Assembly: GCF_002847345.1 (NCBI RefSeq)
Contig: NZ_LXFV01000001.1
Location: 496,001-560,000, forward strand
Origin: Pectobacterium peruviense
GTDB taxonomy: Bacteria; Pseudomonadota; Gammaproteobacteria; Enterobacterales; Enterobacteriaceae
Length of the DNA: 64,000 bases
Direction of reading: 5' to 3'
Positions 32,807-42,098 of the stretch are shown here, one piece after another. The notes below the pieces were generated by a model, which was given only the letters and a program-made list of their open reading frames with translations, was not told where the DNA came from and did no database searches. Numbering within the stretch: position 1 is the first letter of the stretch; each line of letters starts with the position of its first letter. Made by a program: the position numbers and the translations under genes.

Positions 32807-33466
32807 TTAGCGGCGTTCGCGCTTATTCGCCCGTCGCGAGAGCATATCGCCCAGCGTTTGCACGACTTGCACCAGTACCACCAATGCAATGACCGTCACG
32901 ACCATGACTTCGGTTTCATAGCGATAATAACCGAAGCGGATCGCCAGATCGCCGACACCGCCGCCGCCCACAATCCCAGCCATCGCCGAGTAACCGATCA
33001 GGCTAACCAGCGTGATCGTCAGGCCGCGTAATAAGCCTGCCAGAGCTTCAGGCAACAATACGGTAGCGATGATGCGCGTCGGGCTGGCACCAAAGGCTTC
33101 CGCCGCCTCCACAATACCCGGATCGACTTCACGCAGTGCGGAATCCACCAGACGGGCATAAAACGCAATCGCCGCTACCGACATCGGTACCGCCGCCGCC
33201 ACGGGTCCTATCGTGTTCCCCAGCAGCAACTGTGTTAATGGCAACAGCAGCACCAGCAGGATCACAAACGGGATCGAGCGGATAATATTCACCAGAATGG
33301 TCGATATCAGATAAATAAAACGGTTCTGCCAAAACAAATGGCGATCGGTCACATAAATCGCGATACCTAATGGCAGGCCGAATATCACCGCACAAAGCGT
33401 TGAAATACACACCATCGTGAAGGTTTCACCGAAGGCAAAGACTAATTCACCGAATAACTCAGTCAT
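32807..33466 (-). CDS. MetI-type ABC transporter permease
   Basis: A 219-residue permease with five hydrophobic helices and the EAA-type loop (EAAEAFGASPTRIIATVLLPEA), typical of MetI. The start is ATG at 33466, preceded by GGAGG with 6-nt spacing and overlapping the ATPase gene by 8 bp; the open frame farther upstream lies inside the ATPase gene and is discarded. It works with the MetN-like ATPase and MetQ-like protein. Confidence 0.92.
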   Translation of the reverse strand: MTELFGELVFAFGETFTMVCISTLCAVIFGLPLGIAIYVTDRHLFWQNRFIYLISTILVNIIRSIPFVILLVLLLPLTQLLLGNTIGPVAAAVPMSVAAIAFYARLVDSALREVDPGIVEAAEAFGASPTRIIATVLLPEALAGLLRGLTITLVSLIGYSAMAGIVGGGGVGDLAIRFGYYRYETEVMVVTVIALVVLVQVVQTLGDMLSRRANKRERR

Positions 33467-34493
33467 TGATGACCTCCACCCCGAAGGTATTCTGTCGAAT
33501 ATAAGCAATAGCCGCAGCGAGATTCTCCGCTGCCGGATCGTCACGGTATGAAATTTGGGCGATGATATGTCCCAACGCGCGATCGTTAATGTATTCAATA
33601 TTCCCGTGCAGGATATTCACCGATACTTGGAACTGCTGCGCAACATCGGATAATATCGGTTGTTCTACCGAATCATCGGCGAAGAGTATTTTCAGCAGGA
33701 CGCCTTTATTATTTTGCTTAAAGCGTTCAGGTAATTCGACCGGTGTGGTATGGCTAACCAGCTGTTTAGTATAAGCGTGTTGAGGTGCAGAGAAGATCGT
33801 AAAAACCTCGCCCTCTTCCACAATATTTCCGCCCGTCATCACCGCCATGCGCTGACAAATACTTTTAATCACGCTCATTTCATGGGAAATCAGCACGATC
33901 GTGATACCTAACCGAGCATTAATACTTTTCAATAACGCCAGAATAGACGCCGACGTTTCCAGATCCAGTGCAGAGGTGGGTTCATCACATAGCAGCACTT
34001 CGGGATGGTTGGCAATGGCGCGGGCTATGCCCACACGCTGTTTCTGCCCACCACTCAACTGCGCCGGATACGAGGTCCCTTTATCCTGCAACCCGACCAG
34101 CGCCAGAATTTCCGGCACGCGCGAGGCAATCTCTTCTTTACTCTTGCCCGCGGCACGCAGGCTGAACGCCACGTTGTCATACACATTGCGGGTATGCATT
34201 AGATTAAAATGCTGAAAGATCATACCAATACGCTGACGATGCTGGCGCAGTTCGCGGCCAGAAGCATCGCTGATCAGCGTATCGCCAAGAAAAACGCGCC
34301 CTTCGGTTGGACGCTGCAATAAATTGATCGTTCGCAGCAGCGTACTTTTTCCCGCGCCGCTGGTGCCAACAATCCCAAAAACTTCACCCTGTTGAATGGT
34401 CAGGTTGACGTTGTTCACCGCCCTGGACTGTGCATCTTTACCGGCGGGAAAATCAACGCTCACGTTTTCTAACCGAATCATTACCTGACTCAC
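33459..34493 (-). CDS. MetN-type ABC transporter ATPase with NIL domain
   Basis: A 344-residue ATPase: Walker A GTSGAGKST, Q-loop IFQHFNLM, signature LSGGQKQR, Walker B LLCDEPTSALD, switch His in LISHEM. A C-terminal NIL (ligand-sensing) domain (about residues 265-340) is characteristic of MetN and allows inhibition by the transported substrate. It is the first gene of the operon; the 547 bp upstream should hold the promoter. No obvious MetJ box was recognised. Confidence 0.93.
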   Translation of the reverse strand: MSQVMIRLENVSVDFPAGKDAQSRAVNNVNLTIQQGEVFGIVGTSGAGKSTLLRTINLLQRPTEGRVFLGDTLISDASGRELRQHRQRIGMIFQHFNLMHTRNVYDNVAFSLRAAGKSKEEIASRVPEILALVGLQDKGTSYPAQLSGGQKQRVGIARAIANHPEVLLCDEPTSALDLETSASILALLKSINARLGITIVLISHEMSVIKSICQRMAVMTGGNIVEEGEVFTIFSAPQHAYTKQLVSHTTPVELPERFKQNNKGVLLKILFADDSVEQPILSDVAQQFQVSVNILHGNIEYINDRALGHIIAQISYRDDPAAENLAAAIAYIRQNTFGVEVIND

Positions 34494-35040
34494 TCCTGCT
34501 GTTACTGACTATTTTAAGAGATATAACGTTGGCATACGCAAGGTAGGCCTGTTTGATGTAGGGAAGCCTGTGTTCGTGGGTAAAATCATTTCGCATTAAT
34601 GGGCGTTAAACCTATCCCACGGAACTGTTTCACTTGTTATGTTGAACAGAGATAGGCTCTTCATCGCCTTTTGGTATTGAGGAATAACCGGGCTATTTAC
34701 AGCTGCCATTTTTGTTATAATTAGATTAATTTCTTATAAATCAATAAAATATTAAAAAATATTCTTCTGTTTAAATTAGAGAGAAATGAGCTTTGCGTCA
34801 ATGATAAAAAAAGCAAATCACCCTTCTGTTTTTTAGAAACTCTTTTATGCCTTTTTCTTCTATATAGTCACTCGCTGCCTTTGTTTATCCCGTGGACGTT
34901 TACTGCATCACTAAACATAACAAATCATGATAATTCTTTGATAAGTATCTCAAAATATATCCTGAAACATTACCATCACAATCAGCGCCTAGCCTGATCC
35001 CGCACCGACAAACGTTTGTCTTCCCAATAAGGATGCCATC
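34494..35040. other. AT-rich divergent intergenic region
   Basis: 547 bp between the divergent transporter operon and the PAP2 phosphatase gene. The stretch 34700-34970 is very AT-rich. It must hold promoters for both directions. No ORF, repeat or RNA gene that I can support. Confidence 0.5.
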
Positions 35041-36348
35041 ATGCGTTATCGCACGACTATGCTTGCGACGATCAGAGTGTTACCGATTGCCAGTCTTTTT
35101 CTACTACCGCTTTCCGGGATTGCCGCCTCACCCCAGCCGGACAACGCGACTATCAGCACCATTGTGGATTCCACCACGCAGGCCAGTAGCCGCCCTCACG
35201 TTATTGAACTGGAACAAACCATTCAGGCCGCACTGCGCAAAGCAATCCAAGGCGATGCGCCGCAGCTCACTCGTGCGCAGTTAGCACAGGCACAAGAAAC
35301 GCCACAAATGGCGGATATCAACTGGCTGAACGCCAGCGGCTATGATTTCGCGGTCAAAGCCAACCAGCAGGCAGGCATTGCGCTACTGGAATCCTTCTCA
35401 CACCTTTCTACCGATGTGTTGCAGCAAAACACGGCTATCGTGACACGCATTAACCGTGAAGCCACCACGGGACAACGTGAGCAAGCAGTCATCGATGCTG
35501 AAGGTCAGGGATATCTCTATTATCTGGCGGATGCGCTAGGCCCGAGGCTGGGCAAGGTATTTATCACCGCCTATAACCACGGTGAAATACGGAAGGCCGC
35601 CGTGTTACTCAAGCTATCGGGCGTCAGCACGTCCGCCGCCAAGCTGCATTTCAACTATCCTCGCCCTTTTCTACAGCCAAATAACACCATTCATCTGGTG
35701 CCGGATACTGCCGTGATCGGCGATAACAAACCCTATACCGCAACCGGTGGCGCGTTTCCGAGCGGCCATACCAACACTGGCTATACCGATGCCCTACTGT
35801 TAGCGGAAATGATCCCTGAACGCTTCGTCCCGCTAATCGATCGCGGCGCACGCTATGGCTATTCACGCGTCGTGCTGGGCGTCCATTATCCATTGGACGT
35901 GATAGGTTCACGGATGATTGCCGAACGCAACGTGGCCCACTACCTCAACGACCCACAGTATCGTCGGCTGTTTGAACAGGCCAAGACCGAGTTACGCAGC
36001 GCGTTAGAGAAAGCCTGTGGCACCACGTTGAGCGCTTGCGCCAAAAATGCCCCGCAGGACGATCCTTACGCGGCACCGCAAATGAAAACGTTTTATCACT
36101 ACACCATGACATACGGGCTGCCTGCTCAGCCTGGCGTTGCGTCTACGGTTAGCGTTCCCGAAGGTGCTGAGGTGCTGCTCGACGCCGTGCTGCCGCAGCT
36201 TTCTGCCGCCCAACGCAGAGATTTGATGATGAAAACTGCGCTAGCCGATGGCTACCCACTGTCCGGCGCACCGGGTGATAACGGTACGCAGAATTTCTGG
36301 CAGCGCCTCAATCTCCACGAGGCCGTGCAGTTGGCTCAACATCGTTAA
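35041..36348 (+). CDS. Secreted PAP2-family acid phosphatase
   Basis: A 435-residue exported phosphatase: signal peptide (cleavage near GIAAS, about residue 30) and the three PAP2/class A acid-phosphatase motifs, namely KLHFNYPRP, PSGHTNTGY and SRVVLGVHYPLDV. It should release phosphate from organic phosphomonoesters in the periplasm or outside. It is longer than classic PhoN/PhoC (about 250 residues), with extra N-terminal and C-terminal segments (about 1-100 and 310-435). The ATG has AGGA upstream. Single-gene unit with a strong hairpin after it. Confidence 0.88.
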   Translation: MRYRTTMLATIRVLPIASLFLLPLSGIAASPQPDNATISTIVDSTTQASSRPHVIELEQTIQAALRKAIQGDAPQLTRAQLAQAQETPQMADINWLNASGYDFAVKANQQAGIALLESFSHLSTDVLQQNTAIVTRINREATTGQREQAVIDAEGQGYLYYLADALGPRLGKVFITAYNHGEIRKAAVLLKLSGVSTSAAKLHFNYPRPFLQPNNTIHLVPDTAVIGDNKPYTATGGAFPSGHTNTGYTDALLLAEMIPERFVPLIDRGARYGYSRVVLGVHYPLDVIGSRMIAERNVAHYLNDPQYRRLFEQAKTELRSALEKACGTTLSACAKNAPQDDPYAAPQMKTFYHYTMTYGLPAQPGVASTVSVPEGAEVLLDAVLPQLSAAQRRDLMMKTALADGYPLSGAPGDNGTQNFWQRLNLHEAVQLAQHR

Positions 36349-36353
36349 TTGTT

Positions 36354-36397
36354 CCCCCCTTTTCCTTCGCGTTTTCTCACGCGGGGGAAAAGGGGGG
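36354..36397. terminator. Long hairpin after the PAP2 phosphatase gene
   Basis: CCCCCCTTTTCC pairs with GGAAAAGGGGGG, and an inner CGCG/CGCG stem extends it. It begins 5 bp past the stop. The stem is very GC-strong but lacks a clear T-tract, so it may act as a terminator or mRNA 3' stabiliser. Confidence 0.65.
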
Positions 36398-36795
36398 GAT
36401 TAGAATATAAAAGTTAATAACGGAAATTCATTATCCGCATTATTTTATCCACTTTCCATTTTGTTTCATTTTTCTTAAAAATCAGCCGTCCTACTTTTTT
36501 AAAAAAGCACCACTCTGGCAACGACATCACGCCATAATGATGATTTCATGACTTTACCTTCATAATTATTTCCTTCACTTAGCTGTAACGCTAACTTTCC
36601 GGCTAGGATAATATTTTAATTATTATTTATCATTCAGCATAGAATATCGAACGTTTTGTAAAGCAATGTCAGTTACTGCTATCGCAAGCCCTCTAATGCC
36701 ATTTTAAAATTTTAGTTCATCCCGATATAAATATTCTATTTCTCGCGTCGATATAAAAACACCGTCCCTTACCTAGGGATAATTTAGAGGTACTT
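36398..36795. other. AT-rich leader of the chemoreceptor gene
   Basis: About 400 bp of AT-rich sequence upstream of the MCP gene. It probably contains the promoter (possibly FliA-type, not recognised with confidence). No gene is supported. Confidence 0.45.
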
Positions 36796-38322
36796 ATGAG
36801 CATTAAATTTAAATTAATTTCGGTTATGGTGTTAATGGCATTATTGCTTTTGGTTGTCTCTTTTACCGGCTTGTTTGGCATGAACAATACCAATCAGTCG
36901 ATGAAAACCCTGTATCAGGATCGACTGATCGCGCTGGGTTACCTGGATAATATAACCAGACAGGTGAATAGCGTGATGTTTGAAATTGCCAGCGTTGATC
37001 TCTCGCAGCCAAACAATGTCAAAGCAGGACTGGCGCACATCGCAGAAGCACAAAAAATTTATGATGCGCAATGGGATTTATACAGTAAGACTTATTTAAC
37101 TGGCGAAGAAAAAACACTAGAAGAACAGTTTGCCATTTTGTACAAACAGTACAATGAAAAAGCCGTTATTCCTGCCATTAATGCAATACAGAAAAATGAT
37201 ACTGCCGCATTAGAATTTATTATCAATCACACATTAAAAAGCGAATATGAACCCCTACAGAAAATTGCCGATCAGCTGATTAAATTACAATCTGATGTTG
37301 GTCAAGAACTCTATTCCGAATCACAGGATAGTTTCAATAAACTATTATTTTCTGTAGTGATTATCCTTCTGGCGGGAATCATTATTGTTGCGTTATCAGG
37401 CTGGCGGTTGATTATGTCAATTGCCGTACCGATAAAAAATGCCGTGGAGTTAGCAAGAAAAGTAGCGAGTGGCGATCTAACGCATCGCATCGCCATTACC
37501 TCGCGCGATGAAATGGGTCAACTGCAAACCGCGCTGCGGGAAATGGTGTTGAATCTGACGGATATTGTAGAGCGCGTACACAGTAACGCCGACATTATTG
37601 CGACAGCATCCAGCCAGATTAGCAGCGGCAATATCGATCTTTCCTCCAGAACCGAACAGCAGGCCAGCTCACTGGAAGAGACGGCGGCATCAATGGAACA
37701 GATGACCTCCTCCGTCAAACAGAATGCAACGCATGCCTCTCATGCCAGCCAGTTGGCAACAACCGCCTCACAGCGCGCGGTTGATGGGGGCAAGATGATG
37801 GGTGACGTCACATCCGCGATGCAACAGATGGTGTCATCCGCAGAGAAAATAACCAACATTATCGGCGTGATCGACGGCATTGCTTTCCAAACCAACATCC
37901 TCGCACTGAACGCCGCGGTGGAAGCCGCTCGCGCGGGAGAACAAGGCCGAGGCTTTGCCGTCGTCGCGGGAGAAGTCCGCACGCTGGCGCAACGCAGTGC
38001 AAACGCGGCCAAAGAGATTAAAAGCCTGATCGGGACATCTGTCGAACAGGCAAATCTTGGCCACACTATCGTCATTGACGCTGGCAGCACGATTCAAAGC
38101 GTGGTGGAAGACATAAAACGCGTCGCGTCGCTCGTGACCGAAATTTCCACCGCCAGCAATGAGCAAAGTCTGGGCATTGGGCAGATTAATACCGCCATTT
38201 CACAGATGGAAACGGTGACGCAGCAAAACGCCGCACTGGTTAACGAAGCCGCCGCTGCCGCAGGTTCATTGTCCGAACGGGCCGGTGAACTCAGTCATGC
38301 CGTGGCGGCGTTTCGTATCTAA
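36796..38322 (+). CDS. Methyl-accepting chemotaxis protein (Tsr/Tar-like topology)
   Basis: A 508-residue chemoreceptor. It has a first transmembrane helix (about residues 7-29), a four-helix-bundle periplasmic ligand domain (about 30-185), a second transmembrane helix (about 188-210), a HAMP domain, then a long cytoplasmic coiled coil with the signalling hairpin tip (IGVIDGIAFQTNILALNAAV and AARAGEQGRGFAVVAGEVR). The C-terminus ends AVAAFRI without an NWETF-type CheR/CheB tether. The ligand is unknown. Transcribed alone. Confidence 0.95.
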   Translation: MSIKFKLISVMVLMALLLLVVSFTGLFGMNNTNQSMKTLYQDRLIALGYLDNITRQVNSVMFEIASVDLSQPNNVKAGLAHIAEAQKIYDAQWDLYSKTYLTGEEKTLEEQFAILYKQYNEKAVIPAINAIQKNDTAALEFIINHTLKSEYEPLQKIADQLIKLQSDVGQELYSESQDSFNKLLFSVVIILLAGIIIVALSGWRLIMSIAVPIKNAVELARKVASGDLTHRIAITSRDEMGQLQTALREMVLNLTDIVERVHSNADIIATASSQISSGNIDLSSRTEQQASSLEETAASMEQMTSSVKQNATHASHASQLATTASQRAVDGGKMMGDVTSAMQQMVSSAEKITNIIGVIDGIAFQTNILALNAAVEAARAGEQGRGFAVVAGEVRTLAQRSANAAKEIKSLIGTSVEQANLGHTIVIDAGSTIQSVVEDIKRVASLVTEISTASNEQSLGIGQINTAISQMETVTQQNAALVNEAAAAAGSLSERAGELSHAVAAFRI

Positions 38323-38339
38323 CGCCCTGTCTTTTTCAT

Positions 38340-38377
38340 GGCACCCGCGCAATCGATTATCTTCGCGCGTGGGTGCC
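38340..38377. terminator. Hairpin at the convergent MCP/aminotransferase junction
   Basis: GGCACCC / GGGTGCC with an inner GCGC stem and a 2-nt bulge. It overlaps the last codons of the aminotransferase gene and follows the MCP stop by 17 bp, preceded by CTTTTT. It probably serves both genes. Confidence 0.55.
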
Positions 38378-39658
38378 GATTACCGCTAATACGTCACTCA
38401 GCGTGGTTAAAAAGACATCCGCGTGTTCTTCCAGAAACACCAGCGGTGGGCGAATTTTCAGTATGTTCGCAGCTGGCCCCGTCGCGCTGATGAGCACGCC
38501 GCGTTGACGCATCGCATTCACCACCTGCAACGCGGATTCACTTGCTGGTGCTTTACTTTCGCGATCGCTAACCAGCTCCACGCCAATAAACAGGCCGTAA
38601 GCCCGAATATCACCCATCAGCGGGAAATGCTGCGCCAGTTGCTGTAACCCTTGCCGCAGATAATCACCCACCCGCTGGGCATTCTGCTGCAACTGCTCTT
38701 CACGAATCACCCGCAGCACCGCGTGTGCAGCCTGGCAGGAAACCGGATTGCCACCAAAGGTATTGAAATAGCGCACATCTCGACCAAAGGCGTCGAACAG
38801 CGCGGAACGCCCAACCAACCCAGCGATGGGATACCCGTTGCCCATCGGTTTCCCCAGACTCACCAAATCCGGGACGATATTGTGGCGCGCAAAGCCCCAC
38901 AGCGATTCCCCGGTGCGTCCAAAACCCGGCTGCACTTCATCCGCAATAAACAGCCCACCCGCCTGACGAATCAACGCCGCCGCCTGCGCCATTTCACCTT
39001 CCGGCGCACAGAACACGCCATCACTGGAAAAAATCGTATCCACCAGCAACGCCGCAGGGCGAATACCTTCCTGCTGCATCTGCGCCAACGCCTCACGAAT
39101 GCTGGTAAGAAATGCACCTGGCTGACGATAAGTGTCCGGTGCGTCGATCAGCTTCACATGACTACCGCGCGCCACGCCATCCCCCAGCGACGGTGACAGT
39201 TCCGCCAGTGCGCTGGTTACCCCGTGATACGCCCAGCGCGTCACCAGCACCCCCGTCCCGCCTGTGGCATGCCGTGCAATACGTAAAGCCAGATCGTTAG
39301 CCTCACTGCCGGTGCAGGTCAGCATCACATTGTTCAATTCAGCGGGGAATTCGCTCAGTAAATCTTCCGCAAAATCGACAATCGCGTGGTGCAAATAACG
39401 CGTGTGGGTATTGAGCTGTGCGCTCTGTCGCGCCATCGCTTCAACCACCGCGGGGTGGCAATGCCCGACCGAAGCCACATTATTGTAGACATCCAGATAA
39501 CGTTTCCCCTGATGATCGAACAGCCACACGCCCTCACCGCGTGCAACGTGCAGCGGTTCTTCATAAAACAGGCGGTAACCGCAGCCCAGTACCCGCTGAC
39601 GGCGCGCCAGCAACGCGTCTGTCGCTGTCATTTCAGGCGTCATTCCTTTCTGGTTCAT
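38357..39658 (-). CDS. Class III PLP-dependent aminotransferase / phospho-lyase
   Basis: A 433-residue fold-type I PLP enzyme. Seen are CTGSEANDLALRIAR, the IADEVQPGFGRTG motif, and the PLP lysine in SLGKPMGNG. The start at 39658 overlaps the kinase stop as ATGA. Pairing with an aminoglycoside-phosphotransferase-fold kinase is typical of the AGXT2L subgroup, whose members are phospho-lyases acting on phosphoethanolamine or 5-phosphohydroxylysine. I infer a kinase plus phospho-lyase pair, with simple transamination as the alternative. Confidence 0.88.
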   Translation of the reverse strand: MNQKGMTPEMTATDALLARRQRVLGCGYRLFYEEPLHVARGEGVWLFDHQGKRYLDVYNNVASVGHCHPAVVEAMARQSAQLNTHTRYLHHAIVDFAEDLLSEFPAELNNVMLTCTGSEANDLALRIARHATGGTGVLVTRWAYHGVTSALAELSPSLGDGVARGSHVKLIDAPDTYRQPGAFLTSIREALAQMQQEGIRPAALLVDTIFSSDGVFCAPEGEMAQAAALIRQAGGLFIADEVQPGFGRTGESLWGFARHNIVPDLVSLGKPMGNGYPIAGLVGRSALFDAFGRDVRYFNTFGGNPVSCQAAHAVLRVIREEQLQQNAQRVGDYLRQGLQQLAQHFPLMGDIRAYGLFIGVELVSDRESKAPASESALQVVNAMRQRGVLISATGPAANILKIRPPLVFLEEHADVFLTTLSDVLAVIGTHARR

Positions 39659-40779
39659 CGTACATTCTCCGGGCAAACCTGCTGTAGACGAGTCAAAAAC
39701 TGCGCATGGGAATAGGTCGCAATGCGCTGCAAACTGTGCCAACAGCGCGGCACATTACGCAGCAGATACTCACGATTTTCGGGGTAGCGTGATGCACGCC
39801 ACTGCGCGATGGTCAGGGTCAACGCCATGCGGGTCGCTATCAGATCGGGCAACAGAGCGATCTCCTCCGGCGCTAATGGAATACGTTGGTGATACGCCGC
39901 AACAAACGGCACAACATGCTCCAACAGATCCGTCCCATCACCAATCTGGTACGCCAGCGCCGTCGCGACTTCGCAGATTAACGGGGCGAATACCGCATCA
40001 CCAAAATCGATAATGCCGGTAACCCGCGTCGGCGACGAACCATCCACTAACACGTTATGCGGATTCAGATCGTTATGAATGACCTGACGGCGTAGCGTCG
40101 TCAACAGCGGCGCGACATGGCTGTCATAACGATCAAAAATACGCTGAAGATGCTGATACTGCTGCGGTTCAGAAACGAAATCGAGGTAAGGACGCACCTG
40201 CTCCGCACGGCTGATATCCCACAGCAGCGAACGGTTTGCCGCAGGATGTGTAAAGCTGTGAAGTGCGTTATCCAACTGCGCCAGCGTGCTCCCCAACTGC
40301 GGCATCAGCGCCGTTGATGGTGAGGCCAGATACTGCGGCATTCCAGCCAGATAGCTCACGAGCCGCACACGCAGCAGTACGCCATCGATCTCAACGCCGG
40401 TTTCCGGTTGACCCGCTTTTGTCAGCCTGATACGCGGTACGGGCAGCTCAGGTGCCTGACGCGCAAGATGCAACAGCAGTGCGGTTTGAAAATCGCTGAC
40501 GTCGGCGGGTTCTGCCGCGTTGATGACTTTCAACATGTAGCATTCGTCTGGCGTGACCGTCAGACAGAAATTCACATCGCGCTCGCCCTGAAGCAGCGAC
40601 ATCTGCCCGGACAAGCCATATTCTTGCTGCGCAATCGCCAACGCTTGCTGGCAGGAAACCTGCGGTACGGCCTGCGTCATTAATTCGTCGTCATGCGGCG
40701 AAGCCTCGGCAAATACAGGCTGATTAGACGCCGGGTGCGGGAATGCTGGAAAGAGTGCGATAAGTCGTCCGTCAGACAT
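39655..40779 (-). CDS. APH-family kinase (hydroxylysine-kinase-like)
   Basis: A 374-residue protein with an aminoglycoside/choline-kinase fold: catalytic HNDLNPHNVLV and metal-binding IIDFGDAVF, with a nucleotide-binding N-lobe (LLQGERDVNFCL, YMLKVINA). The start is ATG at 40779 with GGAGGG upstream, overlapping the SDR stop. The pattern resembles the hydroxylysine kinase group. It probably phosphorylates an amino alcohol that the next gene's PLP enzyme then cleaves. The substrate is inferred. Confidence 0.85.
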   Translation of the reverse strand: MSDGRLIALFPAFPHPASNQPVFAEASPHDDELMTQAVPQVSCQQALAIAQQEYGLSGQMSLLQGERDVNFCLTVTPDECYMLKVINAAEPADVSDFQTALLLHLARQAPELPVPRIRLTKAGQPETGVEIDGVLLRVRLVSYLAGMPQYLASPSTALMPQLGSTLAQLDNALHSFTHPAANRSLLWDISRAEQVRPYLDFVSEPQQYQHLQRIFDRYDSHVAPLLTTLRRQVIHNDLNPHNVLVDGSSPTRVTGIIDFGDAVFAPLICEVATALAYQIGDGTDLLEHVVPFVAAYHQRIPLAPEEIALLPDLIATRMALTLTIAQWRASRYPENREYLLRNVPRCWHSLQRIATYSHAQFLTRLQQVCPENVR

Positions 40780-41506
40780 GCTGCCCTCCATTAACGTGAA
40801 TCTCCGCGCCGTTGACATAAGAAGCACCGGACGTACAGAGAAAATAGATCAGGCTGGCCACTTCTTCGGGCTTACCTAAGCGCTGCATCGGCACCTGCCG
40901 CTCAATGATGGCGTCCGTACCGGGCGACAGAATCGAGGTTTCAATTTCTCCCGGCGCAATCGCATTCACACGAACGCCGTGCGGACCAAAATCAAATGCC
41001 ATTTCTCGCGTCAACGCAGACAGCGCCGCTTTTGAAGTGGCGTAGGCCACACCCGCAAAGGGATGAACGCGCGAACCGGCAATCGAAGTCACATTGATGA
41101 CGCAGCCCTGTGAAGCCTTGAGTTCATCGAACAGGCCGTTTGCCAATAGCGCACAGGAAAACAGGTTAACGTTGAAGACGCGCAGCCAGGTCGCATAGTC
41201 CGTATCGCGGACGCCCAGACGTTGGCCGCCTTCCCCTTTTGGCGAAATCCCCGCGTTATCGACCAGCGCATCCAACCGCCCACCCAGCTTTTCCTTAATC
41301 AGCGGCAACGTCTGTTGCAGGCTGTCGATATCTTCCAAATCGAGATGAATATGGTTGAGCAACTTTTCTGCCCACGGGCACTCTTCCGCCCAGTTCTGGC
41401 GTGAAGCGGTAAAGATCCGCCACCCCGCCGCGTGGAAATGCTTAACGGTAGCATGCCCGATTCCCCGGCTGGCACCGGTCAGCAATAACGTTTTTTGCGC
41501 TGTCAT
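40772..41506 (-). CDS. Short-chain dehydrogenase/reductase (SDR)
   Basis: A 244-residue classical SDR: NAD(P)-binding TGASRGIG (about 11-18), NNAG-equivalent DNAG, catalytic Ser in TSIAGS, and YATSK (Tyr and Lys). First gene of the SDR-kinase-aminotransferase operon. Probably oxidises or reduces an alcohol/aldehyde intermediate of the same pathway. It is followed by the kinase with 8-bp overlap. Confidence 0.9.
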   Translation of the reverse strand: MTAQKTLLLTGASRGIGHATVKHFHAAGWRIFTASRQNWAEECPWAEKLLNHIHLDLEDIDSLQQTLPLIKEKLGGRLDALVDNAGISPKGEGGQRLGVRDTDYATWLRVFNVNLFSCALLANGLFDELKASQGCVINVTSIAGSRVHPFAGVAYATSKAALSALTREMAFDFGPHGVRVNAIAPGEIETSILSPGTDAIIERQVPMQRLGKPEEVASLIYFLCTSGASYVNGAEIHVNGGQHV

Positions 41507-41659
41507 ACCGAACCTCCTGAACCCTGTTACACAATAATCTTTTTATACGACACACATCAAAATGGTGTTTGATGCATCATGATTTTGGTTTTAAAAAAAG
41601 CTGAAAAAATTTCAGCGAAAAAACCGTTCTTTTCCTTTCACCACTATATGCACACTAGT

Positions 41660-41975
41660 GTGGAGGTTTCGTGCGCTACAGCACTGCCATTTCATGCTAC
41701 CTCGTAGCACGCGCCCGACACAGGGCGGCTCAATCGCCGTCGCCCTGTGAACCCTGGCTTCCGGCTAAATTATGCCGCTTCGCGATGCCTTCGTCGGTAT
41801 CTGGCTTAACGGACCACTTGCGACACGCTTACTCGCCCCATAAATGGGGCTCGCCTTACGGGCCAGCACAAGTGCTGTTCAAAAACGTCTCTGACGTTTT
41901 TGTCCGACGTGGCGCAAGCTTTCGCCGCGTCCATGCGGCTCATCCTAAGCCTGATATCTCCTCAGCATAATTTTT
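41660..41975. repeat. Structured intergenic element with multiple hairpins
   Basis: Within 592 bp lacking a convincing gene, four perfect inverted repeats occur: 41719-41727/41741-41749 (CACAGGGCG), 41835-41841/41844-41850 (GCCCCAT), an AGCAC/GTGCT pair near 41866-41877, and 41881-41889/41893-41901 (AAAAACGTC). From memory, similar sequence recurs between genes in Pectobacterium genomes. A 99-codon ORF crosses it but has no family resemblance. Confidence 0.6.
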
Positions 41976-42098
41976 TACGCCGGATAACAACCACCCCTCA
42001 TTGCGCTCTACATTAATTACGTGAAAAAAACAGTACGCGAAGGGAAAAATAAAGTATCAAATGCGCACGAAAATAATCCATACACCAAGCGCTTCTGA

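Noticed and set aside
41671-41970. 99-codon plus-strand ORF between the SDR and the permease gene
   Set aside because: It crosses a multi-hairpin intergenic element, has unusual composition and no recognisable protein features.
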